A stretch of 64,000 nucleotides of DNA. It comes from Cryobacterium glucosi (GTDB lineage: Bacteria; Actinomycetota; Actinomycetes; Actinomycetales; Microbacteriaceae). This document shows, piece after piece, positions 25,747 to 34,041 of this stretch. Where the stretch lies: assembly GCF_004402235.1 (NCBI RefSeq), contig NZ_SOFS01000015.1:1-64000 (forward strand). The letters run 5' to 3'. Under the pieces are notes generated by a model. The model worked only from the letters and a program-made list of their open reading frames with translations, was not told the DNA's origin and did no database searches. Made by a program: the position numbers and the translations under genes. Position 1 is the first letter of the stretch, and each line of letters opens with the position of its first letter.

Positions 25747-26651
25747 GGGGACAGTTCCTCGGTGTCGGTGACGATGCAGGCCAGGCGGGAGCCGTTGGAT
25801 CCGACGGCGGCCCTGGCCAGGGTGTGCCCGTCGACGACGAGGTCGAGCGGGCGGTGCCTGGAGTGCGGGACAGGCAGCAGGTCACCGACGGCGAGGCCGA
25901 GGATGACGCTCGGAAGCACCCGGATCGGGCTGAGCTGCAGGGACAGGTCGACGGGCACCCAGGCGAGCTGGGCGTTCAGCTTCTCCTGTTGTTCCTCGGC
26001 GGTGATGACCGGGATCGACTCCCCGAGTTGGGGAAGCAGGGTCTCGGCGGGCAACGCGAGGGTGGCGGTCGAAGTCGTCTCGCCGACCCGCATCGAGAAC
26101 GTCGCGACGATGACGAGATCGCTCGTCGCCGCGGCCTGGGCGAACTGCGAGTTGTACTGGATGCCGCCGAACGAGATCGGCAGGACGAGGAGCGTCCCGA
26201 GGGAGTAGCGCAGGTCCTCGAGGGCGTCCTCCATCAGGCGACGCACGAGGGCGAGTTCGATCTGGGTGAAGGTGCGCTCGGGAAGTGGAGGGACCTCGCT
26301 GCCACCGAGCATGTGGCTCACCCAGGACAGGGCCGCCGCGGTCGGGAACTGGATGACGGCCTTGGCCGCGAGGCTGCCTACCGGGCAGAGCACCATCGCG
26401 GTCGACGACGGCAGCGAGCTCGCGTATTCGTCGTAGCTGCGCATCAGGACGTGCTCGCAGGTGACCTGGGACATCACGCGAACCTTCGCGGTCAGCTGGG
26501 TGCCCCACTGGCGCGCGAAGGTCTCGAAGGCGAGCTCGAGGACACGCGAGTGCTCGCGCGCGAGGGTCGTCGGACGTCGGAAGTCGTACACCTCGACCGT
26601 GCGCTCGGGCGCTGCGGGCACGCCAATGCTCTTGTGTTCCTGGACCGTCAC
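25743..26651 (-). CDS. fliM: Flagellar motor switch protein FliM
   Basis: 302 residues with the CheC-like middle domain (about 40-220) and the C-terminal SpoA domain (about 225-300). FliM links FliG to FliN in the C-ring and usually binds CheY-P with its N-terminus; here the first residues (VQEHKSIGVPAAP) do not show a clear LSQxEID motif. The start is GTG 26651. A sigma-28-like -10 ends only 8 bases before it, so the mRNA may start at or next to this codon. First gene of the fliM-to-csrA unit. Confidence 0.92.
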   Translation of the reverse strand: MTVQEHKSIGVPAAPERTVEVYDFRRPTTLAREHSRVLELAFETFARQWGTQLTAKVRVMSQVTCEHVLMRSYDEYASSLPSSTAMVLCPVGSLAAKAVIQFPTAAALSWVSHMLGGSEVPPLPERTFTQIELALVRRLMEDALEDLRYSLGTLLVLPISFGGIQYNSQFAQAAATSDLVIVATFSMRVGETTSTATLALPAETLLPQLGESIPVITAEEQQEKLNAQLAWVPVDLSLQLSPIRVLPSVILGLAVGDLLPVPHSRHRPLDLVVDGHTLARAAVGSNGSRLACIVTDTEELSP

Positions 26652-26659
26652 GACTGCAA

Positions 26660-26686
26660 CTATCGGCCGGTGAATCCGACCGGTAA
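26660..26686 (-). promoter_or_regulatory. Sigma-28 type promoter of fliM
   Basis: Read on the minus strand: TTACCGGT, 11 bases, GCCGATAG, with the -10 ending at 26660. Spacing equals the enteric FliA consensus (8-mer, N11, 8-mer). The GTG of fliM begins 8 bases further on, leaving almost no leader. Confidence 0.8.
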
Positions 26687-26766
26687 GCAGTCCGCAGGGA
26701 ATTCGTTCGAAATCCCGGGCGGGCTGCCCGCGGGGCGACCGCGGGATGCCTGACGGTGTCCGCTGC

Positions 26767-27699
26767 TTAGGGGGCGCCCGCCTGCCCGGCGAGGATCGAG
26801 GGGATCAGCGCGCGGACGGCATCCGGTTCGCTCGAAAGCAGGACAACGTCGACGCGGCGATTCTGGGCCATCGCGTCGAGGGTGTCCGCAGTCGTGACCG
26901 AACGGGTCGAACCGTAGCCGATCGCGGAGATCCGCTCCCCCGCGACACCGCCGACCTCGACGAACCTGCGCAGGACGCTCGTCGCCCTGGCCGAGGAGAG
27001 TTCCCAGTCGGTCGCATAATTCACGGTGACGCCGTGCCGGTCGGCGTGGCCTTCGACGGTGACCTCACGTTTGTCGCCGGCGAGGATCGGCGACATGGCG
27101 TCGATGACGGCCGTCGCCTTCGGGCTCAGGGTGGCGAGGTTGGGAGCGAAGAAGGCATCCGTTCCGACGAGCCCGATGGTCAGCCCTCGGGCGTCGATCG
27201 TGAACTGCACGATCGAGTCGATGCCCTGCGCGGTGACGGCTGCCTTCAGTGCCGCCTGCACCGAGGAGAGGTCGGCGATTTCCTGGGTCGCGATCTGGAG
27301 GTCGGTGAGGGCGGGAGTCGGTGCCGGGGTCGCTGTTGGCGATGGTGTCGCCGAGGCTGTCGCGGCCGACGTCGAGGTTGCGCCCGCCGTCCCGAGGTCC
27401 TTCGCGGCCGGGTCGCTGGCGTTGGCGTTCGCGGCCGACACGACGACCCCGGTGGCCGTGTCGATCTTGCCGACGTCGACGGCCCCGAAGCCTGTCGCGA
27501 GGGAATTCTTGAGCTGAAAGAACTTTTGCGAATCAACGGAGGACATCGCGAACAGCACGATGAACATGCACATCAGCACGGTGACCATGTCCATGTACGA
27601 CGCCATCCAGCGCTCGTCGACGTGCTCGACGTGCTCCTCCTCGAGGCCGCGACCTCGACCTCGCCCGCGTCCTCCGCCGTGCCCGCCGCCGGCACTCAT
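26767..27699 (-). CDS. motB: Flagellar stator protein MotB
   Basis: 310 residues. A Gly-Arg-rich cytoplasmic N-terminus precedes a single membrane helix with the proton-accepting Asp37 (WMASYMDMVTVLMCMF). A Ser/Ala/Thr/Pro linker leads to an OmpA-like peptidoglycan-binding domain (about 180-295; VEGHADRHG, NRRVDVVLL). It anchors the stator and passes ions with MotA. The ATG overlaps the motA stop by 4 bases. A 115-base gap to fliM holds the fliM promoter. Confidence 0.95.
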   Translation of the reverse strand: MSAGGGHGGGRGRGRGRGLEEEHVEHVDERWMASYMDMVTVLMCMFIVLFAMSSVDSQKFFQLKNSLATGFGAVDVGKIDTATGVVVSAANANASDPAAKDLGTAGATSTSAATASATPSPTATPAPTPALTDLQIATQEIADLSSVQAALKAAVTAQGIDSIVQFTIDARGLTIGLVGTDAFFAPNLATLSPKATAVIDAMSPILAGDKREVTVEGHADRHGVTVNYATDWELSSARATSVLRRFVEVGGVAGERISAIGYGSTRSVTTADTLDAMAQNRRVDVVLLSSEPDAVRALIPSILAGQAGAP

Positions 27700-28517
27700 G
27701 CTGCCTCAGACAGCGGCTTGTCCGCCTTGTCCGCCTTGGCGGCCTTTGCGGCCTTTGCGGCCTTCTTGGCCGGCGCGTTCGGCACCATGGCCCGGAGGCG
27801 TTCGCCGAGGAGCCGCGGCTGGCTGCCGGCCTGGACGGCGAGAGCGCCTTCCATCAGGAGGGTCATCCGTTCGACCTCGAGGTCGGAGAGCCGCTTGAGG
27901 CGGTTCCCGATCGGAAGCCAGATGAAGTTCGCCGAGACGAGCCCCCACAACGTCGCGACGAATGCGGCGGCGATCATCGGCCCGAGGGTCGAGGGAGTGT
28001 CGAGGTTCTCGAGGACGTGGGTGAGGGAGATGACGGTGCCGATGATGCCGACAGTCGGGGCGTAGCCGCCGAGGGTCACGAAGAACTTCGAGGCGTTCCG
28101 GCTGAGCTTCGTCGCGGTCGAAAGCTCGTCCTCGAGCAGGATCCGCAGTTCGTCTCCGTCGGTGCCGTCCGCGATGTTCTGCAGCGCCGTGCGCAGGAAC
28201 GGGTCGTCGATCGCGTCGGCCTCCTGCTCGAGCGCGAGGAGACCTGCGCTGCGGGCCTTCTCGGCGAGCACGACGATCTGGTCGATCACGTCCTGGGGTG
28301 GGGTGGTCTTGCCCTTGAACGCGCTGGGAAGCGCTTTGAATGCGTTGAGGGCGTCACTGATGGTTCCGCCGGCGATACCGACCGCGATCGTGGCACCGAA
28401 GACGAGGATCATCGGAGCAGGCAACAGGATGGAGGCGATCGAGGATCCCTCGATCGTGATCATGGCGACCATGGAGCCGAAGGCGAGGGCGATCCCGATC
28501 AGGGTTGCCGGATCCAT
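27696..28517 (-). CDS. motA: Flagellar stator protein MotA
   Basis: 273 residues, four membrane helices in the usual spacing (two at about 5-22 and 32-52, two at 145-167 and 180-203). The cytoplasmic loop has LLALEQEADAIDDPFLRTALQ, and the late-helix proline region is GGYAPTVGIIGTVISL. The C-terminus carries a Lys-Ala repeat (AAKAAKAAKADKADK). The ATG shares a base with the flbD stop. Forms the stator with MotB. Confidence 0.95.
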   Translation of the reverse strand: MDPATLIGIALAFGSMVAMITIEGSSIASILLPAPMILVFGATIAVGIAGGTISDALNAFKALPSAFKGKTTPPQDVIDQIVVLAEKARSAGLLALEQEADAIDDPFLRTALQNIADGTDGDELRILLEDELSTATKLSRNASKFFVTLGGYAPTVGIIGTVISLTHVLENLDTPSTLGPMIAAAFVATLWGLVSANFIWLPIGNRLKRLSDLEVERMTLLMEGALAVQAGSQPRLLGERLRAMVPNAPAKKAAKAAKAAKADKADKPLSEAA

Positions 28518-28822
28518 CAGAGCCTCCGCGGGCGCTGCCCGCTGCCCGGTTCGAGCTCGTCTTCGATCGCGTGCGGTCCCGTCGGAACCTCGAGCGACCG
28601 GGCGCCGGACCGGTAGTCGCGGTCGTCGGTGAGGGAGGCGAGCGAGATCACATGGGCCCGGAATCGGGCGATCTTCTCGATGATCTCGTCGAGGGTCTCG
28701 ATGACGATGAACTTCGCCCCGTCGACCATGACGAGGGTCGTGTCGGGGCTGGCGTGAATGCGTTCGATCAGGTCGGGGTTGATCGCAAATTGGCTGTCAT
28801 TCAGCCGTGTCACAACGATCAT
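28517..28822 (-). CDS. flbD: FlbD-like flagellar protein
   Basis: 101 residues from ATG 28822. The first 60 form the FlbD/SwrD domain (MIVVTRLNDSQFAINPDLIERI, TTLVMVDGAKFIVIETLDEIIEKI in parts), a small protein next to motA in Gram-positive clusters. In B. subtilis the homologue SwrD raises stator power. The upstream in-frame extension to 28870 lacks similarity and is rejected. The stop touches the motA start. Confidence 0.85.
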   Translation of the reverse strand: MIVVTRLNDSQFAINPDLIERIHASPDTTLVMVDGAKFIVIETLDEIIEKIARFRAHVISLASLTDDRDYRSGARSLEVPTGPHAIEDELEPGSGQRPRRL

Positions 28823-28869
28823 GGGGCCCGTCCCTGGCTCACGACGGCCACACCGGCCGTCAGGCACCA

Positions 28870-28896
28870 CTGTCGGTCGCTCCGCGCCGAAGGTTA
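28870..28896 (-). promoter_or_regulatory. Probable sigma-28 type promoter of flbD-motA-motB
   Basis: Read on the minus strand: TAACCTTC, 11 bases, ACCGACAG. The -35 starts with the TAAC seen at other sites, and the -10 differs from GCCGATAG at two positions. It lies about 48 bases before the flbD ATG, in the 157-base gap after flgE. Confidence 0.55.
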
Positions 28897-28979
28897 GCTC
28901 GGGGTGTGGGCGGGCAGGCGGATGCCGCCGGCCGGGCCCGCGAAGGACCCGGCGCCGGTCGCGCCTGCGTCTGCCGGGA

Positions 28980-30170
28980 CTACCGCTTGAGGTTCGTCAG
29001 CTCGGTCAGGACCTCGTCGGAGGTCGTGATGATGCGGGCGTTGGCCTGGAAGCCGCGCTGGGCGACGATGAGGTTCGTGAACTCCTGAGAGAGGTCGACG
29101 TTCGACATTTCGAGGGACCCGCTCGTGAGGGTGCCCATTCCGGCGGAGCCGGCGGCACCGAGGACAGCGGTGCCCGAGTTCGTGGTCGACCGGTACTCGG
29201 ACGATCCGGCCTTCTCGAGGCCACCGGGGTTGGTGAAGGTCGCGAGGGCGATCCGGCCGATCGACTGCTGCTTGCCGTTGCTGAACAGCCCGGTCAGGGT
29301 GCCGTCCTTGCCGAGGGTGAACGACGTGAGCGAGCCGGCGGCGTGGCCGTCGGTGCTCGCGGCAGTCAACGAGCTGAGGGTGGCGGCTCCACTGATCGTG
29401 CCCAGGTCGACGGCGACAGTGACACCGTTGACGGTGACCGGCAGGCTGTTCGCGGTCGAGGTCAGTGACCCATCCGCGAAGGTGAGCATCGTGCTGCTCG
29501 TCGAGTTGGGAGAAGTGACGGTCCACTTGGCCGGGGCCGCTGCGCTGTACGTGAAGTTGAGTGAGACCTGACTCGCGGCACCGGTCTTGTCATAGGCCGT
29601 GAATTCCCGGCTCAGGGTTGTGCCGTCAGCTGCATCCGAAGGCAGGTTTCCGGTCACCGAGGCCGTTGCGGAAGCCAATGGCGGCTGAATTGTGGTGAGT
29701 GGCAGGGTGATGGTGCCCAGCGCTCCGCCCTGGTTGACCGTTCCCTTCGCATCGGCGTTCCAACCCTGCACGAGCGCGCCGGACGGTGACACGAGGCGGC
29801 CCTGCGCATCGAAGTCGAAGGCGCCCGCGCGGCTGTAGAGGGTTTCGCCGGCGAGCTGGGTCACGAAGAAGCCGTCGCCGGAGATCATCATGTCTGTTGC
29901 GCGACCGGTCGACTGGGTGGAGCCCTGGGCGAAGTTGGTGGAGATGCCGGCGACCTGCACGCCGAGGCCGACCTGGGCCGGGTTGGTGCCGCCGACAACG
30001 GTCTGCGGGGAGCCCGCGCCGTGGGTCAGCTGGGACAGGGTGTCCTGGAACTGCGCCGAGGAAGACTTGAACGCCGTCGTGTTGACGTTGGCGATGTTGT
30101 TCGCGGTGACATCCAGCATGGTCTGGTGCGCGCGAAGGCCGGAGATTCCGGAATACAGGGAACGAAGCAT
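28980..30170 (-). CDS. flgE: Flagellar hook protein FlgE
   Basis: 396 residues from ATG 30170. The N-terminus (MLRSLYSGISGLRAHQTMLD, NNIANVNTTAFKSS) and C-terminus (NVDLSQEFTNLIVAQRGFQANARIITTSDEVL in parts) are the coiled D0/D1 parts shared by rod and hook proteins; the middle is variable and Ala/Thr/Ser-rich. It polymerises into the hook after cap placement by FlgD. It closes the long flgB-to-flgE unit. The upstream in-frame Pro-rich extension is not FlgE-like. Confidence 0.93.
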   Translation of the reverse strand: MLRSLYSGISGLRAHQTMLDVTANNIANVNTTAFKSSSAQFQDTLSQLTHGAGSPQTVVGGTNPAQVGLGVQVAGISTNFAQGSTQSTGRATDMMISGDGFFVTQLAGETLYSRAGAFDFDAQGRLVSPSGALVQGWNADAKGTVNQGGALGTITLPLTTIQPPLASATASVTGNLPSDAADGTTLSREFTAYDKTGAASQVSLNFTYSAAAPAKWTVTSPNSTSSTMLTFADGSLTSTANSLPVTVNGVTVAVDLGTISGAATLSSLTAASTDGHAAGSLTSFTLGKDGTLTGLFSNGKQQSIGRIALATFTNPGGLEKAGSSEYRSTTNSGTAVLGAAGSAGMGTLTSGSLEMSNVDLSQEFTNLIVAQRGFQANARIITTSDEVLTELTNLKR

Positions 30171-30243
30171 GGGATGCTGCCTTTCGAAACGGTGTGAGTG
30201 GAAAGCGTGTGGTGGAGTACGGCCGGGCGGGACGCCCCGGGCG

Positions 30244-30732
30244 TCAGGTCGTGGAGGTCGCGGCGGCCGGTGTGGTCGTGGTCGCCGGGGTGGTGACCCC
30301 GGAAATCGCATCGAGCTTGACGCTCACTCCCCCGACGGTGACCTGCGGCACCGAGCCGGCGTAGGACACGGCGGAGGCGACGCCCGTGACCGAGGTGCCG
30401 GCGGCATCCGTGTATGTCACGTTCTGCCCGACCAGGGAGGCGGCCGCGATGCGCATCTGGAGCGAGAAGCTCTCGTCGGAGGTCGTTGACAGCGCCGTCA
30501 GCTTCTCCATCATGGAGAGCTGCGTCGTCTGGCTGATCATCTGGTTCGAGTCCATCGGCGAGCTCGGGTCCTGGTTCTTCAGCTGGGTGACAAGGAGCTT
30601 CATGAAGGCTTCGGAGTCGAGGCTCTGGCTCGGCGTGCGCGTGGTGGTCGCCGCGCTGTACACGCCGGCGGTCGCGGTCGCGGCTCCCGTTGCTCCGGCT
30701 GCCGATGCGGCCACGATGGCTTCGATCGTCAT
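30244..30732 (-). CDS. flgD: Flagellar hook cap protein FlgD
   Basis: 162 residues. The N-terminal conserved block SEAFMKLLVTQLKNQDPSSPMDSNQMISQTTQLSMMEKL (in pieces, residues 40-80) identifies FlgD. The C-terminal half is short and ends in an Ala/Thr run. It caps the growing hook and is shed later. Preceded by an 83-base gap after fliK with a GAGAGAA ribosome site; 73 bases separate it from flgE. Confidence 0.9.
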   Translation of the reverse strand: MTIEAIVAASAAGATGAATATAGVYSAATTTRTPSQSLDSEAFMKLLVTQLKNQDPSSPMDSNQMISQTTQLSMMEKLTALSTTSDESFSLQMRIAAASLVGQNVTYTDAAGTSVTGVASAVSYAGSVPQVTVGGVSVKLDAISGVTTPATTTTPAAATSTT

Positions 30733-30815
30733 GGATTCTCTCTTCTCGTGCTTCTCGTGGTTCTTGTGGTCGTGTTCTGGAACAGGTTCTGGGCGGTCAT
30801 CCGTTGAGCTGTCAT

Positions 30816-32894
30816 TCAGGCCAGCACATCGACGGAGGGGCGGTAGCCGAGGGGTTCGTCCCGGAACGGCGGTCGGACCGCCGTGCCGGACTCCCGGGCG
30901 TCGCCCGGTTGGTCGGGTGCCCGCACGGATCCGGGATCCGGACTGGTCCTGGCCTCCTGCCGGCCGGGAGCGCCGAAGGCTCCGGAGCCTCCAGCTCGGG
31001 AGTCGTCGGGCTGGGAGTTCCCGGACAGGTCGAGCCGCGTGTCCGTGCCGCCCTGGGCGAGGTCGCGCCGCAGGTCCGGGAGGATCGCGCGCAGCGCATC
31101 CCGCCCGAGTTCGGTCGGGGCGAACAGTTCCACCCGAATCGCACTGCCGCCGATGTGCGCCCGCACGATCACGGGACCCAGATTGTCGGGGTTCACGGTG
31201 ATGGTCATCGCGTGCTCGCCGTTCGCGGCGCCGATCAGGCTCGCGAGGCCGCGGCCGACCTGGCCGGCGAACGGCAGGTCGGCGAGCTGCGCCGCTCCCG
31301 GTGTCGCGGCCGAGGCGCCGGCAGCGGATGCCGCGGCGACAGTCGAACTCGCAGCGACCGTGTGCGGGGCGGCCGGGAATGCGGTGCCCACGCTTGTCGG
31401 ATCGGTGGGAGTCACGGGAGTCGCGGCAGAAGCGAAAGCAGTGCCTGCGGCCGTTGCCGTTGCCGATCGGAATGCGGCGCCAGAGTCGGCGACCGCTCCC
31501 CCGCGCGAGCCGCCTGCGCCGGCACTGTCTGAACCGGTATTGGCTGAACCACTGCTGTCAGAGCCGTTGCCGTTCGAGGCGTTGCTGACCGAATCGAGGC
31601 TGACCGACGCGGCGGCGCGCGAGTCGATGGGCGCCGTGGTCGGGAGGCTCGAGTTCGCGGCGCCGGGAGCGCCAGCGGTCCGGGTAGCTGCGGCGGATGC
31701 GCGGCCGGCCAGGTCTGTGAGGCCGGCGGCGGACCCTGCGGCCGCCGCTCCGGTCGGACCCGCCTGACCGTTCGTTGCGTCCGTCCCGTCGGTGGCTGCG
31801 CCGGGAGTCGGGGCCTGGACAGCAGGGGCGGTGACGCCGGCACCGCCGGTGGTCGTTCCGATCACGGCGGCGGCCGCCTGGTTCCCGAGGGCACCGACCG
31901 GTGACGAGGAATCGACCGGAGACCCGGCGGTCGTCGCGGTTGCTGTTGTCGAATTCGACGGTGAACCAGCCGCCTGTGCTGCGCCGACCGGAGCCTGCGC
32001 TTCCGCGGTGACGGCGCCGGGCAGCGCCCGGCCGAGCGTCGCGGAACCGGCTGCCGCGGAATCAGCGGACGTCGAACCGGAAGAGACCGAGCGTGAGGAA
32101 ACCGGGCCGACAGCCGAGCTGTCGCCGGGCGCCGCGCCCGAAGTCGAGGCTGCTGTCGAGCCAGCTGTCGTGCCAGAGGTAGCGGCCGAGAGGGACGCCG
32201 AATCCGCCGTGAGCAGGTCACGCATGACGGTCGCCTGCGTGTCACTCGCACCCTGCTGGGCCGCTGCCGATCCGGGACCATCGGCCGCTCCGACTGCAGA
32301 CTGACCCGAAGAGACCCCGGTGCTCATCGATCCCCGGCCGGACGACGGCACGGGTTCCGCCTGGGCATCCCGCTCCGTGCGGGCGCCGCGTGCCGCCCGG
32401 GCCGAGCGCACGTCCCTGGCGATCTGCACCGACCGGACCGCGCGCGCATCCTGGGCGTCCCGTGCCGTCTCTCCGGATTTCTGTGTGGACTGCCCTGCGG
32501 AGTCCCGGGTGTCCTGCAGCGCAGACGTCCGGGCGGCGGATGTCCGGTCGGCTGATGTCCGGGCGGCGGCTTGCGCCGAGGACCGTGCTGCGGAAGCGTC
32601 CATGCGCTCGCGAGCGGCGGCATCCGCGGCCGAGCGCGACAGGGCCGCCTGGGCCGCCCGTGCGGTCACGGCCTGCGCGTCGACGGAGGCACTCGCGGCC
32701 TCGCGACGCTGGGTCGTCCCGGCGTCCCTGGCCGTGTCGAGCGCGGAGGCGAAGCTGCCCGCACTCGTGTTCGCTCCGGAACCCGTGCCGTTCCCGGTCC
32801 GGGTCTCCGTCGCCGAGCGTGCGAGCAGGGCCTGGGCGTTGGCCCGGGCGAGGGAGGCGTGCGCGGACACCGCGCTTCCGAAGGAGGCGGCCAT
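30816..32894 (-). CDS. fliK: Flagellar hook-length control protein FliK
   Basis: 692 residues from ATG 32894. Most of it (about 30-560) is Ala/Ser/Thr/Gly low-complexity sequence with many Arg-Ala blocks. The C-terminal domain (about 590-650) has the FliK core NLGPVIVRAHIGGSAIRVELFAP in parts, which contacts FlhB to switch export. FliK proteins are often 350-450 residues; this one is long. The ATG overlaps the stop of the NlpC/P60 gene. Frame extends upstream to 33890 only as antisense-like filler. Confidence 0.88.
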   Translation of the reverse strand: MAASFGSAVSAHASLARANAQALLARSATETRTGNGTGSGANTSAGSFASALDTARDAGTTQRREAASASVDAQAVTARAAQAALSRSAADAAARERMDASAARSSAQAAARTSADRTSAARTSALQDTRDSAGQSTQKSGETARDAQDARAVRSVQIARDVRSARAARGARTERDAQAEPVPSSGRGSMSTGVSSGQSAVGAADGPGSAAAQQGASDTQATVMRDLLTADSASLSAATSGTTAGSTAASTSGAAPGDSSAVGPVSSRSVSSGSTSADSAAAGSATLGRALPGAVTAEAQAPVGAAQAAGSPSNSTTATATTAGSPVDSSSPVGALGNQAAAAVIGTTTGGAGVTAPAVQAPTPGAATDGTDATNGQAGPTGAAAAGSAAGLTDLAGRASAAATRTAGAPGAANSSLPTTAPIDSRAAASVSLDSVSNASNGNGSDSSGSANTGSDSAGAGGSRGGAVADSGAAFRSATATAAGTAFASAATPVTPTDPTSVGTAFPAAPHTVAASSTVAAASAAGASAATPGAAQLADLPFAGQVGRGLASLIGAANGEHAMTITVNPDNLGPVIVRAHIGGSAIRVELFAPTELGRDALRAILPDLRRDLAQGGTDTRLDLSGNSQPDDSRAGGSGAFGAPGRQEARTSPDPGSVRAPDQPGDARESGTAVRPPFRDEPLGYRPSVDVLA

Positions 32895-33610
32895 CAGGAG
32901 GCGCTCTTCATCATCGAGGCGAGGGCGGCGCTGAGCAGGTCGGCGGTGCCGGACGTCGCGGCGGCCTTCGCCGCGGTGAGGGCGGTCGCCGAGGCCGTCG
33001 AAGCGGTGCTGGACGTCGCGGGGGCGTCCGGGATCACGCGGCGGATGGTGTCGATGTCGGAGTCCTTCATGTAGGCCTCGACCTCGCAGACCGTGCGGCC
33101 TTCGTAGGGCGCGTGGATGACCTTGTGGTTTCCGGCGTAGATCAGGATGTGCTCTCCGCCGCCGGTCACGATCAGGTCGCCCGGCTTCGCGTCTGCGAGG
33201 GACGCGACCTCGGTGCCGATCTTCATCTGCCCGGAAACGAGGCGGGGAACGGATATGCCCATGTCGGCATAGACCTTCTGCACGAGCCCGGAGCAGTCCA
33301 TGCCGCTCGAGCTCTTGCCGCCGAAGACGTAGGGAACGCCGAGGTACTTCTGCGCCGCGGTGACGATGTCGGTTCCGGTCACGCTGCCGGTCGCGACGCC
33401 CGCGCCGCTCGCCGCGGTCGTGGCCGAGCTGGCGGCCGCCGCGAGGGCGTCGGCGAAGGTCGCCGCGGTTCCGGTGCTGTCGGCCGTCGTGGTCGTCGTG
33501 GCTGTGGCAGCGGCCGCGGCCGTCGACGCCGACGCGGCGCTCAGTGCGTCGAATCGCGCGAGGGTGGCCTGGATCGTGCTGATCCGGCTCAGGGCGTCGA
33601 CCATCGTCAT
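32894..33610 (-). CDS. NlpC/P60 peptidoglycan hydrolase in the flagellar operon
   Basis: 238 residues from ATG 33610. A Thr/Ala-rich spacer is followed by an NlpC/P60 domain (about 90-200): catalytic Cys in GMDCSGLVQKVYADMG, the His in GGGEHILIYAG, and HAPYEGRTV as the third block. No signal peptide is visible, so the protein may leave through the flagellar export apparatus, like FlgJ. It sits between fliJ and fliK, where it could open peptidoglycan for the rod. Overlaps both neighbours by 1-4 bases. Confidence 0.87.
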   Translation of the reverse strand: MTMVDALSRISTIQATLARFDALSAASASTAAAAATATTTTTADSTGTAATFADALAAAASSATTAASGAGVATGSVTGTDIVTAAQKYLGVPYVFGGKSSSGMDCSGLVQKVYADMGISVPRLVSGQMKIGTEVASLADAKPGDLIVTGGGEHILIYAGNHKVIHAPYEGRTVCEVEAYMKDSDIDTIRRVIPDAPATSSTASTASATALTAAKAAATSGTADLLSAALASMMKSAS

Positions 33611-34041
33611 CGGGTGCCTCCGGCCTTGCGGCGGTGCCACCCGGTCGACGCGATCTCGTCGAGCACGGTCTGCTCCGCCCGCAGGTCCTCCGCGGCGACG
33701 AACAGGCCGTGGCGGCCCTCGAGCTTTTCGAGCCCGACGGACTCGGCACGCTTCGCGGTGAAGGCGGCGTGCGCGGTCTCAGCGGTCTGCCGGTATTCCC
33801 GGCCGAGCGCATCGAGGTCGGCGAGCATGCTCTGCGCCGAGGTGCGCCCGGCCGCGATCGCGGCGAGGGATGCGGTGCCGGTCGCCTCACTGGGCAGCAC
33901 GGTCAGGGCTGCGGATGCCTCGGCGCGCCTGGCCTCGTTCGAGTTCAGCAGGGCGTTGGCCGCGGCCAGTTCCCCGGCGGCGGCGTCCTGCTGCAGGTGG
34001 CGCAGCCGGAGGAGTCCGGCGAGGGCGAAGTCGCGTTTCAT
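33607..34041 (-). CDS. fliJ: FliJ-like flagellar export chaperone
   Basis: 144 residues, almost wholly alpha-helical and rich in Ala, Leu, Glu and Arg, predicted coiled-coil (LLRLRHLQQDAAAGELAAANALL). FliJ bridges the ATPase FliI and the gate FlhA. ATG 34041 shares its last base with the fliI stop. Identity rests on helix pattern, length and position next to fliI, since FliJ sequences are poorly conserved. Confidence 0.82.
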   Translation of the reverse strand: MKRDFALAGLLRLRHLQQDAAAGELAAANALLNSNEARRAEASAALTVLPSEATGTASLAAIAAGRTSAQSMLADLDALGREYRQTAETAHAAFTAKRAESVGLEKLEGRHGLFVAAEDLRAEQTVLDEIASTGWHRRKAGGTR

